Shown here one piece after another: positions 16,146 through 25,030 of a DNA stretch of 58,500 nucleotides. Each line of letters begins with the position of its first letter. Position 1 is the first letter of the stretch. Position numbers and translations under genes: made by a program. Source of the stretch: Desulfovibrionaceae bacterium (GTDB lineage Bacteria; Desulfobacterota; Desulfovibrionia; Desulfovibrionales; Desulfovibrionaceae); assembly GCA_031082225.1 (NCBI GenBank), contig JAVHLG010000018.1, positions 1-58,500 of the forward strand, in the 5' to 3' direction. The notes beneath the pieces are model-generated. The model saw only the letters and a program-made list of their open reading frames with translations. It ran no database searches and was not told the DNA's origin.

Positions 16146-16341
16146 AATCACACAAAACGAGATGGTCGCGGATGCATCCACACCATGTCCGACACCGATT
16201 TTTCATGGGCGGACAGGCGGGGGGTGCCCTTTGGTCGGAATGCCGTCGGTTCCACGGGAGCGTGGAAATAGACGGCCGGAAACGGTGAACAGGGCATCCC
16301 CGGAAACGGGGCGGCTCAACCCAAAGCGAAAGGGGGTTTCA

Positions 16342-19300
16342 ATGTCGGCGAAAAAACTCGGTTCGGTCATGGTCGTGGGCGGCGGCATCGCAGGCATGCA
16401 GACCGCGCTCGACCTGGCCGATTCCGGCTACTACGTCTATCTGGTCGAGAAAAAGGCGGGCATCGGTGGGGTGATGGCCCAGCTTGACAAGACGTTCCCC
16501 ACCAACGACTGCGCAATGTGAATTATCTCACCCAAGTTGGTCGAGTGCGGTCGGCACTTGAATATCGAGTTGATGACGCTTTCCGAGGTTGTTGGGGTCG
16601 AGGGCGCCCAGGGCGATTTCACCGTGAAGGTGAAACAGCATCCGCGCTACATCGACATGGACAAGTGTATCGCCTGCGGCCTGTGCGCCGAGAAATGCCC
16701 CAAGAAGGTGGGCAACGAGTACAACGAGGGGCTGGACAAGCGCAAGGCGGCCTACATCCTGTACGGCCAGGCCGTGCCCCTCAAGTACGCCATTGACGCC
16801 GAGAACTGTATCTACTTCCAGAAAGGCAAATGCCGCGCCTGCGAAAAGTACTGTCCCACCGGCGCGGTGAATTTCAACCAGAAAGAGAACATTATCGACG
16901 TCAAGGTCGGTTCGGTCATCCTGGCCCCGGGATTTAAACCCTTCGATCCCACTGTCTTCGACACCTATGACTACGCCAACATCCCGGACGTGGTCACCAG
17001 CCTCGAATACGAACGCCTCCTGTCCGCCTCCGGACCGTGCATGGGCCATCTGGTGCGGCCGTCGGACCACACCGAACCCAAGCGGATCGCCTGGCTCCAG
17101 TGTGTCGGATCGCGCGGCATCAACAAGTGCGACAACGGGTTTTGCTCCAGCGTCTGCTGCATGTACGCCATCAAGCAGGCCATCGTGACCAAGGAGCACA
17201 CCACCGGCGACGTGGAACAGACCGTCTACTACATGGACATCCGTTCCCACGGCAAGGACTTCGAAAAATACTACGTGGATGCCGAGAAAAAAGGCATCAA
17301 CTTCGTGCGTGCCCGTCCCCACTCCTTTGCTCCCGGCCCGGACGGCAAGGGCGTGAAAACGCGCTGGGTGGACGAGCAGGGCGTCGAGCACAACGACGAA
17401 TACGACATGGTGGTGCTGTCCATCGGCCTTGAGGCCCCGGCCGACGCCACTGCCCTGGCCGAAACTGCCGACATCCGCCTGGACAAGTACCGCTTCGCGG
17501 AGTGCGACAGCTTCGCGCCGGTCTCCACCAGCCGGGACGGCATCTACGTGGCCGGTTGCTTCCAGTCCCCCAAGGACATCCCCCAGTCCGTGACCGAGGC
17601 CTCCTCGGCGGCGGCCTGCGCGGCCATCACCCTGGCCGAGAGCCGGGGCTCCCTGACCAAGGAAAAGACCTACCCCCCCGAGAAGAACGTCTCCGCCGAC
17701 GCCCCGCGCATCGGCGTCTTCGTGTGCTCCTGCGGCATCAACATCGCCGGGGTGGTCAAGGTGGACGAGGTGGTGGAATACGCCAAGACCCTGCCCGGCG
17801 TGGTCTTCGTGGAAAACAACCTGTTCACCTGCTCCTCGGACACCCAGGTGCTTATCGCCGAGAAGATCAAGGAACATGCCTTAAACCGCATCGTGGTCGC
17901 GGCCTGTACCCCCCGCACCCACGAGCCCCTGTTCAAGGACACCCTGCGTGAGGCCGGGATCAACGAATACCTGATCGAGATGGCCAACATCCGCAACCAG
18001 AACAGCTGGGTGCACGGCGGCGAGCCCGAGAAGGCCACCGCCAAGGCCAAGGACCAGGTGCGCAGTGCCGTGGCCAAGGCCGGACTCCTGGCCCCCCTGG
18101 AATACCTCTCGGTCAACGTGGTCCAGAAGGCCCTGGTTGTGGGCGGCGGTCTGTCCGGCATGACGGCGGCCCTGGGCATCGCGGACATGGGCTACGAGAC
18201 CGTGCTTTTGGAGAAGAGCAACATCCTGGGCGGCAACGCCCTGCGCCTGAACAAGACCTGGAAGGGCGAGGAGATCAAGCCCAAGGTCGAGGCGATGGTC
18301 AGGCGGGTGGAAAGCCATCCCAAGATCAAGGTGCTCAAAAACGCCGCGCTCAAGACCGCCGTGGGTTCGGTCGGCAACTTCGTCAGCGAGATCGAGGTCG
18401 GCGGCGAGACCCTGGCCGTCAACTACGGCGTGGGCGTGGTGGCCACCGGCGGCGCCGAATACAAGCCCACGGAATACCTCTACGGCCACGACGACCGGGT
18501 CAAGACCCACCTGGAGTTCGACGCCTTCCTGGACGTCAGCCCCCATGCGGCCAAGGCGGCCCAGAACGTGGTCTTCATCCAGTGCGTGGGCTCGCGCGAA
18601 CCCGGGCGTCCCTATTGCAGCCGGGTGTGCTGCACCCACTCCGTGGAGTCGGCCATTGAGCTCAAAAAGCTCAATCCGGAGATGAACGTCTTCATCTTCA
18701 ACCGTGACATCCGCACCTACGGGTTGCGTGAGGATCTCTACACCGAGGCCCGGCGTCTGGGCGTGATCTTTGTGCGCTACGAGGTGGAGAAAAAGCCCAA
18801 GGTCATCAAGGACGGCGACGCCCTCTATGTGGTGGGCGACGACCACATCCTGAATACGACCCTGAAGATCAAGGCCGACTACCTGGTCCTGGCCTCGGCC
18901 ATCGTGCCCAACCAGACCAAGGAACTCGTGGAGCTCTACAAGTGCTCCGTGGGCGCGGACGGCTTTTTGACCGAGGCCCATCCCAAGCTCAAGCCCGTGG
19001 ACATGTCCGTGGACGGCCTGTTTTTGGCCGGGCTTTGCCACTATCCCAAGCCCGTGGACGAGGCCGTGGCCCAGGCCCAGGCGGCCGTGAGCCGGGCCGG
19101 GGTCATCCTGGCCAAGTCGGTCATGCCCCTGGACTCCATCAAGAGCATGGTCACGAACAAGTGCGACGGCTGCGCCCTGTGCGTGGACACCTGCCCGTAC
19201 AAGGCCATTTCGCTGACGGTCTATGTGGAGAATGGCCGCGAACACAAGCGCATCGCAACGGACAAGGCCCTGTGCAAGGGCTGCGGCATCTGCATGGCCA

Positions 19301-19386
19301 CCTGTCCCAAGCAGGGCGTCGATGTGGGCGGCTTCACCATGAACCAGCTCAAGGCCCAGGTCGAGAGCATTTTATTGGGCGTCTAG
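16342..19386 (+). CDS. hdrA: Heterodisulfide reductase subunit A, double-length, selenocysteine-containing
   Basis: 1014 aa if UGA 16519-16521 is read as Sec60. The context [15 protein letters not shown] aligns with the HdrA motif CAMC, so the UGA replaces a Cys. Domains: FAD/NAD site VVGGGIAGM (11-19); ferredoxin-like Cys109/112/115/119 and Cys156/164/167/171; a CSCG motif near 462; a second FAD module VVGGGLSGM near 600; and C-terminal 2[4Fe-4S] motifs from 941 and 978. This is an HdrA-HdrA fusion, about 1.5 times the classical length. HdrA bifurcates electrons from hydrogenase via MvhD. ATG 16342 follows AGGGGG. The first half would be missed by a normal gene caller. HdrB and HdrC are absent nearby. 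Confidence 0.95.
16543..16559 (+). promoter_or_regulatory. Bacterial SECIS hairpin of hdrA
   Basis: GAGTGC and GCACTT pair (six pairs, one G-U) around loop GGTCG at 16549-16553, 28 bases after the UGA. A small loop with G and U residues at this distance is the known SelB-binding layout. Confidence 0.75.
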
Positions 19387-19516
19387 CACGTACGCGGCAT
19401 GAAACGGAGGCGGTTTGCGATCTGAAGGAATCGCCTCCGGGCTGAATACACCATCATCATGCGGCGGGCGGGGCGACCCCATGCGCCCGCTGCATGAGGA
19501 AAAAGGAGAGGCAACC

Positions 19517-19954
19517 ATGGCTGACACCTATGAGCCGGTCATCATCGGCTTTCTTTGCAACTGGTGCGCCTATGCGGGGGGCGATCTGGCCGGGGTTTCC
19601 CGGCTGCAGTACCCCACGAACATGCGCGCCATCCGGGTCATGTGTTCCGGGATGGTCCATCCCAATCTGATTGTTGACGCCCTGCGCAAAGGCGCGGACG
19701 GCGTCATCGTCATGGGCTGACACCTCGGGGAATGCCATTACCTGGACGGTAATAACAAAGCGTTGGCTAGGGCTGAAGGCGCCAAGGTCGTGTTGGAGGA
19801 TCTGGGCATCGATCCGGAGCGTTTCGCCATCGAGTGGGTCTCGTCGGCCGAAGCCCCCCGTTTCGCCGAGGTGGTGACCGCCTTCACGGACAAGATCAGG
19901 TCTCTCGGACCCAATCCGCTCAAGAAAAAAACGGCCGCCTGTGCGTGCGCCTAA
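19517..19954 (+). CDS. mvhD: F420-non-reducing hydrogenase iron-sulfur subunit D (MvhD/VhuD-type), selenoprotein
   Basis: 145 aa if UGA 19718-19720 is read as Sec68. MvhD carries a [2Fe-2S] cluster and passes electrons from the hydrogenase to HdrA. Ligand positions seen are FLCNWC (Cys10 and Cys13), VMCSGM, and VIVMG-U-HLGECHY, where Sec takes the place of the Cys in the usual GCxxxxC motif. The reading frame continues unbroken after the UGA to TAA 19954, with good codon use and a Cys-rich ACACA tail. AAAAGGAG precedes the ATG. It lies 130 bases after hdrA and 15 bases before mvhG. Confidence 0.95.
19737..19753 (+). promoter_or_regulatory. Bacterial SECIS hairpin of mvhD
   Basis: ATTACC and GGTAAT form six perfect pairs around loop TGGAC (19743-19747), 22-27 bases after the UGA. 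The same loop occurs in the mvhA element. Confidence 0.8.
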
Positions 19955-19969
19955 GTCCGGGAGGAAACC

Positions 19970-20905
19970 ATGGTCACAATAGCGGAAGAATGGCTCAACT
20001 CGTGTTCGGGCTGTGAGATCGCGATCTTAAACATCGGCGACGTCCTGGTGGATCTGTTGCCGCAGCTTGAGTTCGTGCACATCCCGGTGCTTATCGACAA
20101 GAAATACTACGGCCAGACCGGCGAAAACACGGAACTGGACATCCCCGAGGCGGTGGTGGGCATCGTCTCCGGCGGCGTGCGCAACTCCGAGCACCTGGAG
20201 GTGCTCAAGAAGATGCGTGAGCGGTGCCAGATCCTCATCGCCCTGGGCACCTGCGCCACGGACGGCGGCATCCCGGCCCTGGGCAACATGTATTCCCTCC
20301 AGGAAATCAAGGACTTCATGTACCGGGAGTCGCCGACCACCGTGGCCGGACCCGACCCGGACTACAAGACCTACCACATCCCCGAGGCCTTCGAGACGGT
20401 CACCGCCCTGGACGAGCACGTCAAGGTGGACATCAAGCTGCCGGGTTGCCCGCCGCACCCGGATTGGATCACCGCCGCCGTGCTGGCCCTTCTGGACGGC
20501 AAGACCGAACTCAATCTGCCCGAGCGCTCGGTGTGCGACACCTGTCCCACCATTCGCAAAAGCAAGAAAAGCACCGGGGATCTCAAACGCATCCTGGAGA
20601 GCCCGGAATTCGATCCGGAAAAGCCGGTCGATGAAATGCGCTGCCTCCTGGAACAGGGCTTCATGTGTCTTGGCCCGGTCACCCGGGCCGGGTGTTCGGG
20701 CATGACCGGCACGGCCCCCCGGTGCATCGCCACCCGCGTTCCCTGCCGGGGCTGCTACGGCCCGATCAAGGACGGGGCGCTGCCCCTCGTGGATTACGTG
20801 GGCGCACTGTCCACCGTGGGCTACGACCCGCGCAAGATGGTGGATCGCCGGGGCTTTTTGTGCCGGTTCAACGGCGCGCACAGCGTGCTCAGAAAGATCG
20901 GCTAG
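19970..20905 (+). CDS. mvhG: F420-non-reducing [NiFe] hydrogenase small subunit (MvhG type)
   Basis: 311 aa. The small subunit carries the iron-sulfur clusters that take electrons from the Ni-Fe site. Ligands are seen in NSCSGCE (Cys12/15), LGTCATDGG, LPGCPP, and three C-terminal groups: CDTCPT, FMCLGP with AGCSGM, and CRGCYGP. No twin-arginine signal is present, so the enzyme is cytoplasmic, as expected of group 3c. GGAGG precedes the ATG. It lies between mvhD and mvhA in the same operon. Confidence 0.95.
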   Translation: MVTIAEEWLNSCSGCEIAILNIGDVLVDLLPQLEFVHIPVLIDKKYYGQTGENTELDIPEAVVGIVSGGVRNSEHLEVLKKMRERCQILIALGTCATDGGIPALGNMYSLQEIKDFMYRESPTTVAGPDPDYKTYHIPEAFETVTALDEHVKVDIKLPGCPPHPDWITAAVLALLDGKTELNLPERSVCDTCPTIRKSKKSTGDLKRILESPEFDPEKPVDEMRCLLEQGFMCLGPVTRAGCSGMTGTAPRCIATRVPCRGCYGPIKDGALPLVDYVGALSTVGYDPRKMVDRRGFLCRFNGAHSVLRKIG

Positions 20906-21037
20906 TCGAAGGAAACGGCCCGGGAGCCGGCGCTTTGGCCGGATTCCCGGGCCTTGATGAGGATACGGACACTTTTTCTTGAACATATTCCTGGTTCGAC
21001 GCCTCGGCGGCCGACCCGGGATGAAGAGGAGAACCGC

Positions 21038-22507
21038 ATGGCTTCGCCAAATTCCGCCAAGACGATTCGCGTCGCACCCGTGACGCGCATCGAGGGCCAC
21101 GCCGGGTTCGAGATCATGCTCGACGACAACGGCAACGTGGCCGACGCGCGCATGGCCATCATGACCCTGCGCGGCTTTGAAAAGTTTGTCGTGGGCAGGC
21201 CCGTGGAGGAGGTCCGGGACATCGTCAACCGCATCTGCGGCATCTGTCCCTGGAACCACCATCTGGCCTCCTGCAAGGCCGCCGACGGCTGCCTGGGCAT
21301 CACCCCGCCCCCGACCGGGCGCAAACTGCGGGAACTGTGCCAGATGTTGGCCTTTATCCCGGACAAGATCCTGCACTTCTACTTCCTGGCCGCCCCGGAC
21401 TTCGTCCTGGGCCCGGATGCCGACTATTCGGTCAGAAACGTGGTGGGCGTCGTGGGCGCCGCCCCGGACCTGGCCAAGCAGGTCGTGCACATGCGCTACA
21501 AGGTGCAGATGGCCCTTGAGAAATTCGCCGGAAAGGTCATCCATCCCATCGCCGCCGTGCCTGGCGGCTATTCCCGGCCCATGCTTGAGGAAGAACGCAA
21601 GGAACTCCTGGCCGTGGTCAAGGAGGCCCTGGATTTCAGCGTCTTCTCCCTCAACTTCGCCAAAGAGAACGTGTTCCCCAAATATCTGGACGTGATCAAC
21701 ACCGTCGGGGTGTTCCCGTCCGGCTATCTGGGCACCGTGCGCCCCAGCGACGGCGCGCTTGAGTTCCACGACGGCGAACTGCGCATGATGGACATGGATG
21801 GCAACTACGAGCAGTTCAAGTACAACGAATATCAGGACTACATCGCCGAGCATGTGGAGCCCTGGACGTATCTCAAGTTCCCGTACATGAAAAAGGCCGG
21901 CAAGATCGTCCTGGACGAGACCAACCCCGTGGGCGTCTACCGGGTCAACTGCCTGGCGCGCATCAACGTGTGCGACACCATGGCCACCCCCCTGGCCCAG
22001 AAAGAGCTGGAGATCTTCCGGTCCGCCTTCGGCCGTCCGGCCCACCAGACGCTTCTGTACAACTACGCCCGTCTGATCGAGCTCATCCAGTGCTGCGAGC
22101 GCGCCGAGGAACTCTTGAACGATCCGGAGATCACCGGCCGCGAGGTGCGTCACCAGAAGATCGAGCCCCGGGCCGGGGAGGGCGTCGGCTGCCTGGAGGC
22201 CCCGCGCGGCACGCTGATCCACCACTACAAGACCGACGACAACGGCCTGGTGACCATGGCCAACCTGGTGGTGGCCACGGGCCACAACAACGCGGGCATG
22301 AACCTGGGCGTCAAGCAGGCCGCCAAGGCCCTGATCAAGGACGGCAAATACGACCAGGGGGTGCTCAATACCATTGAGATGACGATACGAGCATATGACC
22401 CGTGAATGAGCTGCGCCACCCACCGCCTGGACGGCGGTATCGCTCTCGAAGGCCGTATCTACGACAGCAAGGGCAAGCTCCTGGATACCATGCGCAACTA
22501 CGAGTAG
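21038..22507 (+). CDS. mvhA: F420-non-reducing [NiFeSe] hydrogenase large subunit (MvhA/VhuA-type), selenoprotein
   Basis: 489 aa if UGA 22403-22405 is read as Sec456. The N-terminal Ni ligands are in RICGIC (Cys67/Cys70). At the C-terminus the usual DPCxxC reads DP-U-MSC, followed by ATH, so one Ni ligand is Sec. The frame continues 33 codons after the UGA to TAG 22507. Residues after ATH (about 27) are the extension that a maturation protease normally removes. Methanogen VhuU is a separate short peptide carrying this motif; here it is fused. ATG 21038 follows AGAGGAG. An automatic annotation would truncate the protein at residue 455 and lose the active site. Confidence 0.95.
22422..22438 (+). 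promoter_or_regulatory. Bacterial SECIS hairpin of mvhA
   Basis: ACCGCC and GGCGGT form six perfect pairs around loop TGGAC (22428-22432), 23-27 bases after the UGA. Position and loop match those of the mvhD element. Confidence 0.8.
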
Positions 22508-22533
22508 TTCACACCCGGCGCAATGTGCCGTAC

Positions 22534-22566
22534 AAAAGGCCGTCGCCCCCGGGCGACGGCCTTTTT
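22534..22566 (+). terminator. Intrinsic terminator after mvhA
   Basis: GGCCGTCGCCC and GGGCGACGGCC form an 11-bp stem followed by five T. It sits between mvhA and the protease gene, so the protease is probably made from partial read-through. Confidence 0.85.
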
Positions 22567-22603
22567 CACTCAAAATCAACGCCAAAAGCAAAGAGGATAC
22601 GCT

Positions 22604-23098
22604 GTGGATTGGTCGCTCATGTTTGAAAAACGGGTGATGGTTTTCGGATGCGGCAACATACTGAAAGGGGACGACGGGCTGGGACCGGCCGTGATCAACA
22701 TGCTCGAGACCCAGGGCGGGCTGCCGGAAGACGTGGGCCTATTGGACGTCGGCACCTCCATCCGCCAGGTGCTCTTCGACATGCTGCTCATGGACCCCAA
22801 ACCGGGTCGCATTGTCGTGGTGGACGCAGTCACCGAGCCCAGCCGCAACCCCGGGGAGTTCTGGGAGATCGACGTGGACACGATGATCCCCAAGGCGATC
22901 AAGGACTTCTCCCTGCACCAGTTTCCTTCCACAAATCTGCTCAAGGAGCTGAAGGAACAGACCGGGATCGACGTGCGCATCCTGGTGGTGCAGGCCGGGC
23001 GCATCCCTGACGAAATCGACGACCATTTGACGCCCGAGGTGGAGGCGGCCCTGCCCAAGGTGGCGGCCCGGGTGCGGGAGTTGTGCCTTTTGCCCTGA
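22604..23098 (+). CDS. Hydrogenase maturation protease
   Basis: 164 aa. Ni-dependent endopeptidase of the HyaD/HycI/FrhD family that cuts the C-terminal extension of the large subunit once Ni is inserted. The family signature FGCGNILKGDDGLGP is near residues 11-25, with the metal-binding Glu position altered to Lys-Gly-Asp-Asp as in many relatives; LLDVGTS and VVDAVTE also match, and His in DFSLHQFP fits the metal-binding His. GTG 22604 is chosen because AGAGGA lies six bases upstream; ATG 22619 is the alternative. It probably processes MvhA after the ATH motif. Confidence 0.9.
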   Translation: MDWSLMFEKRVMVFGCGNILKGDDGLGPAVINMLETQGGLPEDVGLLDVGTSIRQVLFDMLLMDPKPGRIVVVDAVTEPSRNPGEFWEIDVDTMIPKAIKDFSLHQFPSTNLLKELKEQTGIDVRILVVQAGRIPDEIDDHLTPEVEAALPKVAARVRELCLLP

Positions 23099-23126
23099 TC
23101 CGACGCCGGATTTTCGCACCGCACTG

Positions 23127-23156
23127 AAAAAAGGGCCTGGAGGATGTCCAGGCCCT
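23127..23156 (-). terminator. Intrinsic terminator for the leftward tunR gene
   Basis: On the minus strand AGGGCCTGGA and TCCAGGCCCT form a 10-bp stem followed by six T. It lies 110 bases after the tunR stop. Confidence 0.75.
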
Positions 23157-23266
23157 CGATATCGTTCTGACAGCATCCGGCAGGACTGAGGCGTCACGCC
23201 AGTCGGCCCGTTGGCCGCGCGTCGGCCTGTCGGCCGCCGCTGACCCGAACCCGGCGCATCCGACGT

Positions 23267-24325
23267 TCACTCCACGCCCAGTACCACGGAAAAGGCCTTG
23301 AACATGGCCCAGACGGGGTCGCCGACGGCAATACCCAGGCGCTTGACGGATTCGTCCGTGACCAGGGCGCAGACCTCGGTGTCGTCATCCACCCTCACCA
23401 CCACCTCGGCGGCGATGGCTCCTTCGTTGATGCGCAACACCTTGCCGTGCAACTGGTTGCGCATGCTGCTCACCGGGGCGTCGTCGTCCTTGACCAGGAT
23501 CACCAGCGGGGCCTTGATGCTGGCCATCACCAGAACGCCTTCCCGGATATCGAGTTTCTCCAAGCTTTCGTTGGTGATGACCGAAACCAGTTCGTGCCCC
23601 CGGGGGGTGATAAGGGTCACCTCGGACAGGATCGTCCCGGTGCGGACCTTGGACACCTGGCCGGTGAAGGTGTTGCGGGCGCTGGTTTTCATCCTGGCCT
23701 CCTTGTGGATGTAATAACTCACGAGGGTCTGGATGTCTTCCCGGGTGAAGCTCAGGTAGTGGGCGGTCAGGTTCACGGAGCCATGCCCCAGGATGGTCTG
23801 GACGACGGTTAAGGGCACGCCGCCCCGTAAAAGCTCCACGGCCCGGGAGTGGCGCAGGATGCGCGGGTTGCAGAGATCCTTGGGCAGGCCGCACTCCTGG
23901 CCCCGCTCGTAGAATTTTCGCCGGATGTAGCCGCCGTCCATGTGCAGGACCGATCCGCGCAGGGACAAAAATGCGGGATCGTCGAAACACCGCGCCAACG
24001 CATCGGCCACCGCCCGGGGCAGTTTGACCTCCCGGGGCAGGACATCGTCATCCCGCGCGCCCCCGAAACGGACCACCCCCGTGCGCCAATCGATGTCGAC
24101 CCGGTCGTCAAGGGCCAGCACCTCGCCGAGTTTAGCTCCGCAGTGGCGCAGAAGCAAAAAGATCACCCACACCCGCCCCCTGGAAAGCCGGATATCGGGC
24201 CGCTTGGCGCGATCCTTCCAGGCCGTGAACGCGGCCGTGAGCGCGTCCAATTGATCGGTCTCGAGATGCTTGATATCGCCTGGGACGGAAAAAATCTTGG
24301 CCGGACAGGGTTTTCCCTGCGCCAT
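23267..24325 (-). CDS. tunR: TunR-type tungstate/molybdate-responsive regulator (recombinase-like DNA-binding domain and two TOBE domains)
   Basis: 352 aa. The N-terminal 190 residues match the catalytic fold of tyrosine recombinases (LRHSRAVELL, TILGHGSVNLTAHYLSF), but the box I Arg is replaced (CGAKLGEV), so it should bind DNA without recombining it. The C-terminal part has two tandem TOBE/Mop domains (SARNTFTGQVSKVRTG and SSMRNQLHGKVLRINEG), which bind molybdate or tungstate. This pairing is the known architecture of TunR of sulfate reducers. It is divergent from the operon that ends in modAB. ATG 24325 has GGGAG five bases upstream; ATG 24385 (372 aa) is possible. Confidence 0.88.
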   Translation of the reverse strand: MAQGKPCPAKIFSVPGDIKHLETDQLDALTAAFTAWKDRAKRPDIRLSRGRVWVIFLLLRHCGAKLGEVLALDDRVDIDWRTGVVRFGGARDDDVLPREVKLPRAVADALARCFDDPAFLSLRGSVLHMDGGYIRRKFYERGQECGLPKDLCNPRILRHSRAVELLRGGVPLTVVQTILGHGSVNLTAHYLSFTREDIQTLVSYYIHKEARMKTSARNTFTGQVSKVRTGTILSEVTLITPRGHELVSVITNESLEKLDIREGVLVMASIKAPLVILVKDDDAPVSSMRNQLHGKVLRINEGAIAAEVVVRVDDDTEVCALVTDESVKRLGIAVGDPVWAMFKAFSVVLGVE

Positions 24326-24748
24326 GGCCGCTCCCGAACATGGACCGGCGGCCCGCGCTGCAATTTTGGTATGCGTTGTGACCATTTTGCTGCTGTCTCC
24401 CGAGGTCGTCTGGTGGCGATACGCCTTTTCTTCCCACGCGAATTTTATAAATTATGCCAGTCATGATTCTGGATTCAACCTAACACCAAATTTCCCGATG
24501 GCACATCAAAAAATTAACTATCACGTATTCATAAAGTCCAGTGATCGCATTGCCTGCCCATTCGATACGATCTAGAAACAATCAGCAATTTTTTGCAACA
24601 CAACACACGGTGCGATGGTTTTGCAGTAAGCCATTCAAAACTTCGCGGTTGCTGTACATGCATTTGTCTCCCGGGCAAAAGCATATCGTTTCCGCTACAT
24701 TTCATAACCCGTGCAGAAAAAATTGTGTCGTAAACACACGTTGGAGTC
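24326..24748. other. AT-rich divergent regulatory region between tunR and the modAB operon
   Basis: No gene is seen in this 423-base stretch, which is far richer in A and T than the surrounding DNA. It must hold the promoters of both tunR and the rightward operon. It contains an inverted repeat, CCAG...CTGG, around 24457-24472 (with the word GTCATGATT, close to GTCATAATT upstream of tupA) and TGTGT-CGTAA-ACACA at 24724-24738 just before the first gene. Confidence 0.6.
24724..24738. promoter_or_regulatory. Inverted repeat upstream of the small membrane protein gene, operator candidate
   Basis: TGTGT, CGTAA, ACACA forms a perfect five-base dyad that ends ten bases before the start codon. TunR would be the obvious candidate, but I do not know its motif well enough to assign it. 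Confidence 0.35.
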
Positions 24749-25030
24749 ATGTTCATGGGCATTCTCTTTGCCTTTGCGGCAGTCATTCTGGTCTTGTATC
24801 TCCTTGAAGTGCATTGGCATCCCCATGCGGCATCCCATGAAGGGGAGAGCGGCATGGGGGGAGCGGGGCGCTTCGATCCGGTCAGCGGAAAGGAATTTTT
24901 CGGACGGCTGTTGCCCCTGTTCCTTGGGGCGGCGGCCTGTCCCATGGTGTTCAAATCCTCTGTCGCCGGGGTGTCGATGGCTGTCGCCGCCCTTGTCTTG
25001 TTGCTCGCCTTCGGCACAAAGAGGGACTGA
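24749..25030 (+). CDS. Small two-helix membrane protein, function unknown
   Basis: 93 aa. Two hydrophobic segments (residues about 3-20 and 58-88) enclose a hydrophilic loop with a His-rich patch (HWHPHAASH). GGAG lies five bases before the ATG. Its TGA overlaps the TrmO start by one base (TGATG), so it is coupled to the next gene. First gene of the rightward operon divergent from tunR. A role in metal or oxyanion handling is only suggested by context. Confidence 0.7.
   Translation: MFMGILFAFAAVILVLYLLEVHWHPHAASHEGESGMGGAGRFDPVSGKEFFGRLLPLFLGAAACPMVFKSSVAGVSMAVAALVLLLAFGTKRD

Noticed and set aside
16519-22405. Apparent premature stop codons in hdrA, mvhD and mvhA (pseudogenes)
   Set aside because: All three stops are UGA, lie exactly at conserved Cys positions, are followed by intact frames and by hairpins at the right distance, and a tRNA-Sec gene is present.
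20027-22591. Antisense reading frame of 854 codons over the hydrogenase genes
   Set aside because: It is the shadow of high-GC coding DNA; the sense strand encodes recognised MvhG and MvhA. The shadow protein is low in complexity, rich in His, Val and Asp, and has no family.
23267-24325. Phage integrase and mobile element
   Set aside because: The catalytic Arg is missing, two TOBE domains are fused to it, and no attachment site, other phage gene or direct repeat is nearby. TunR explains it.
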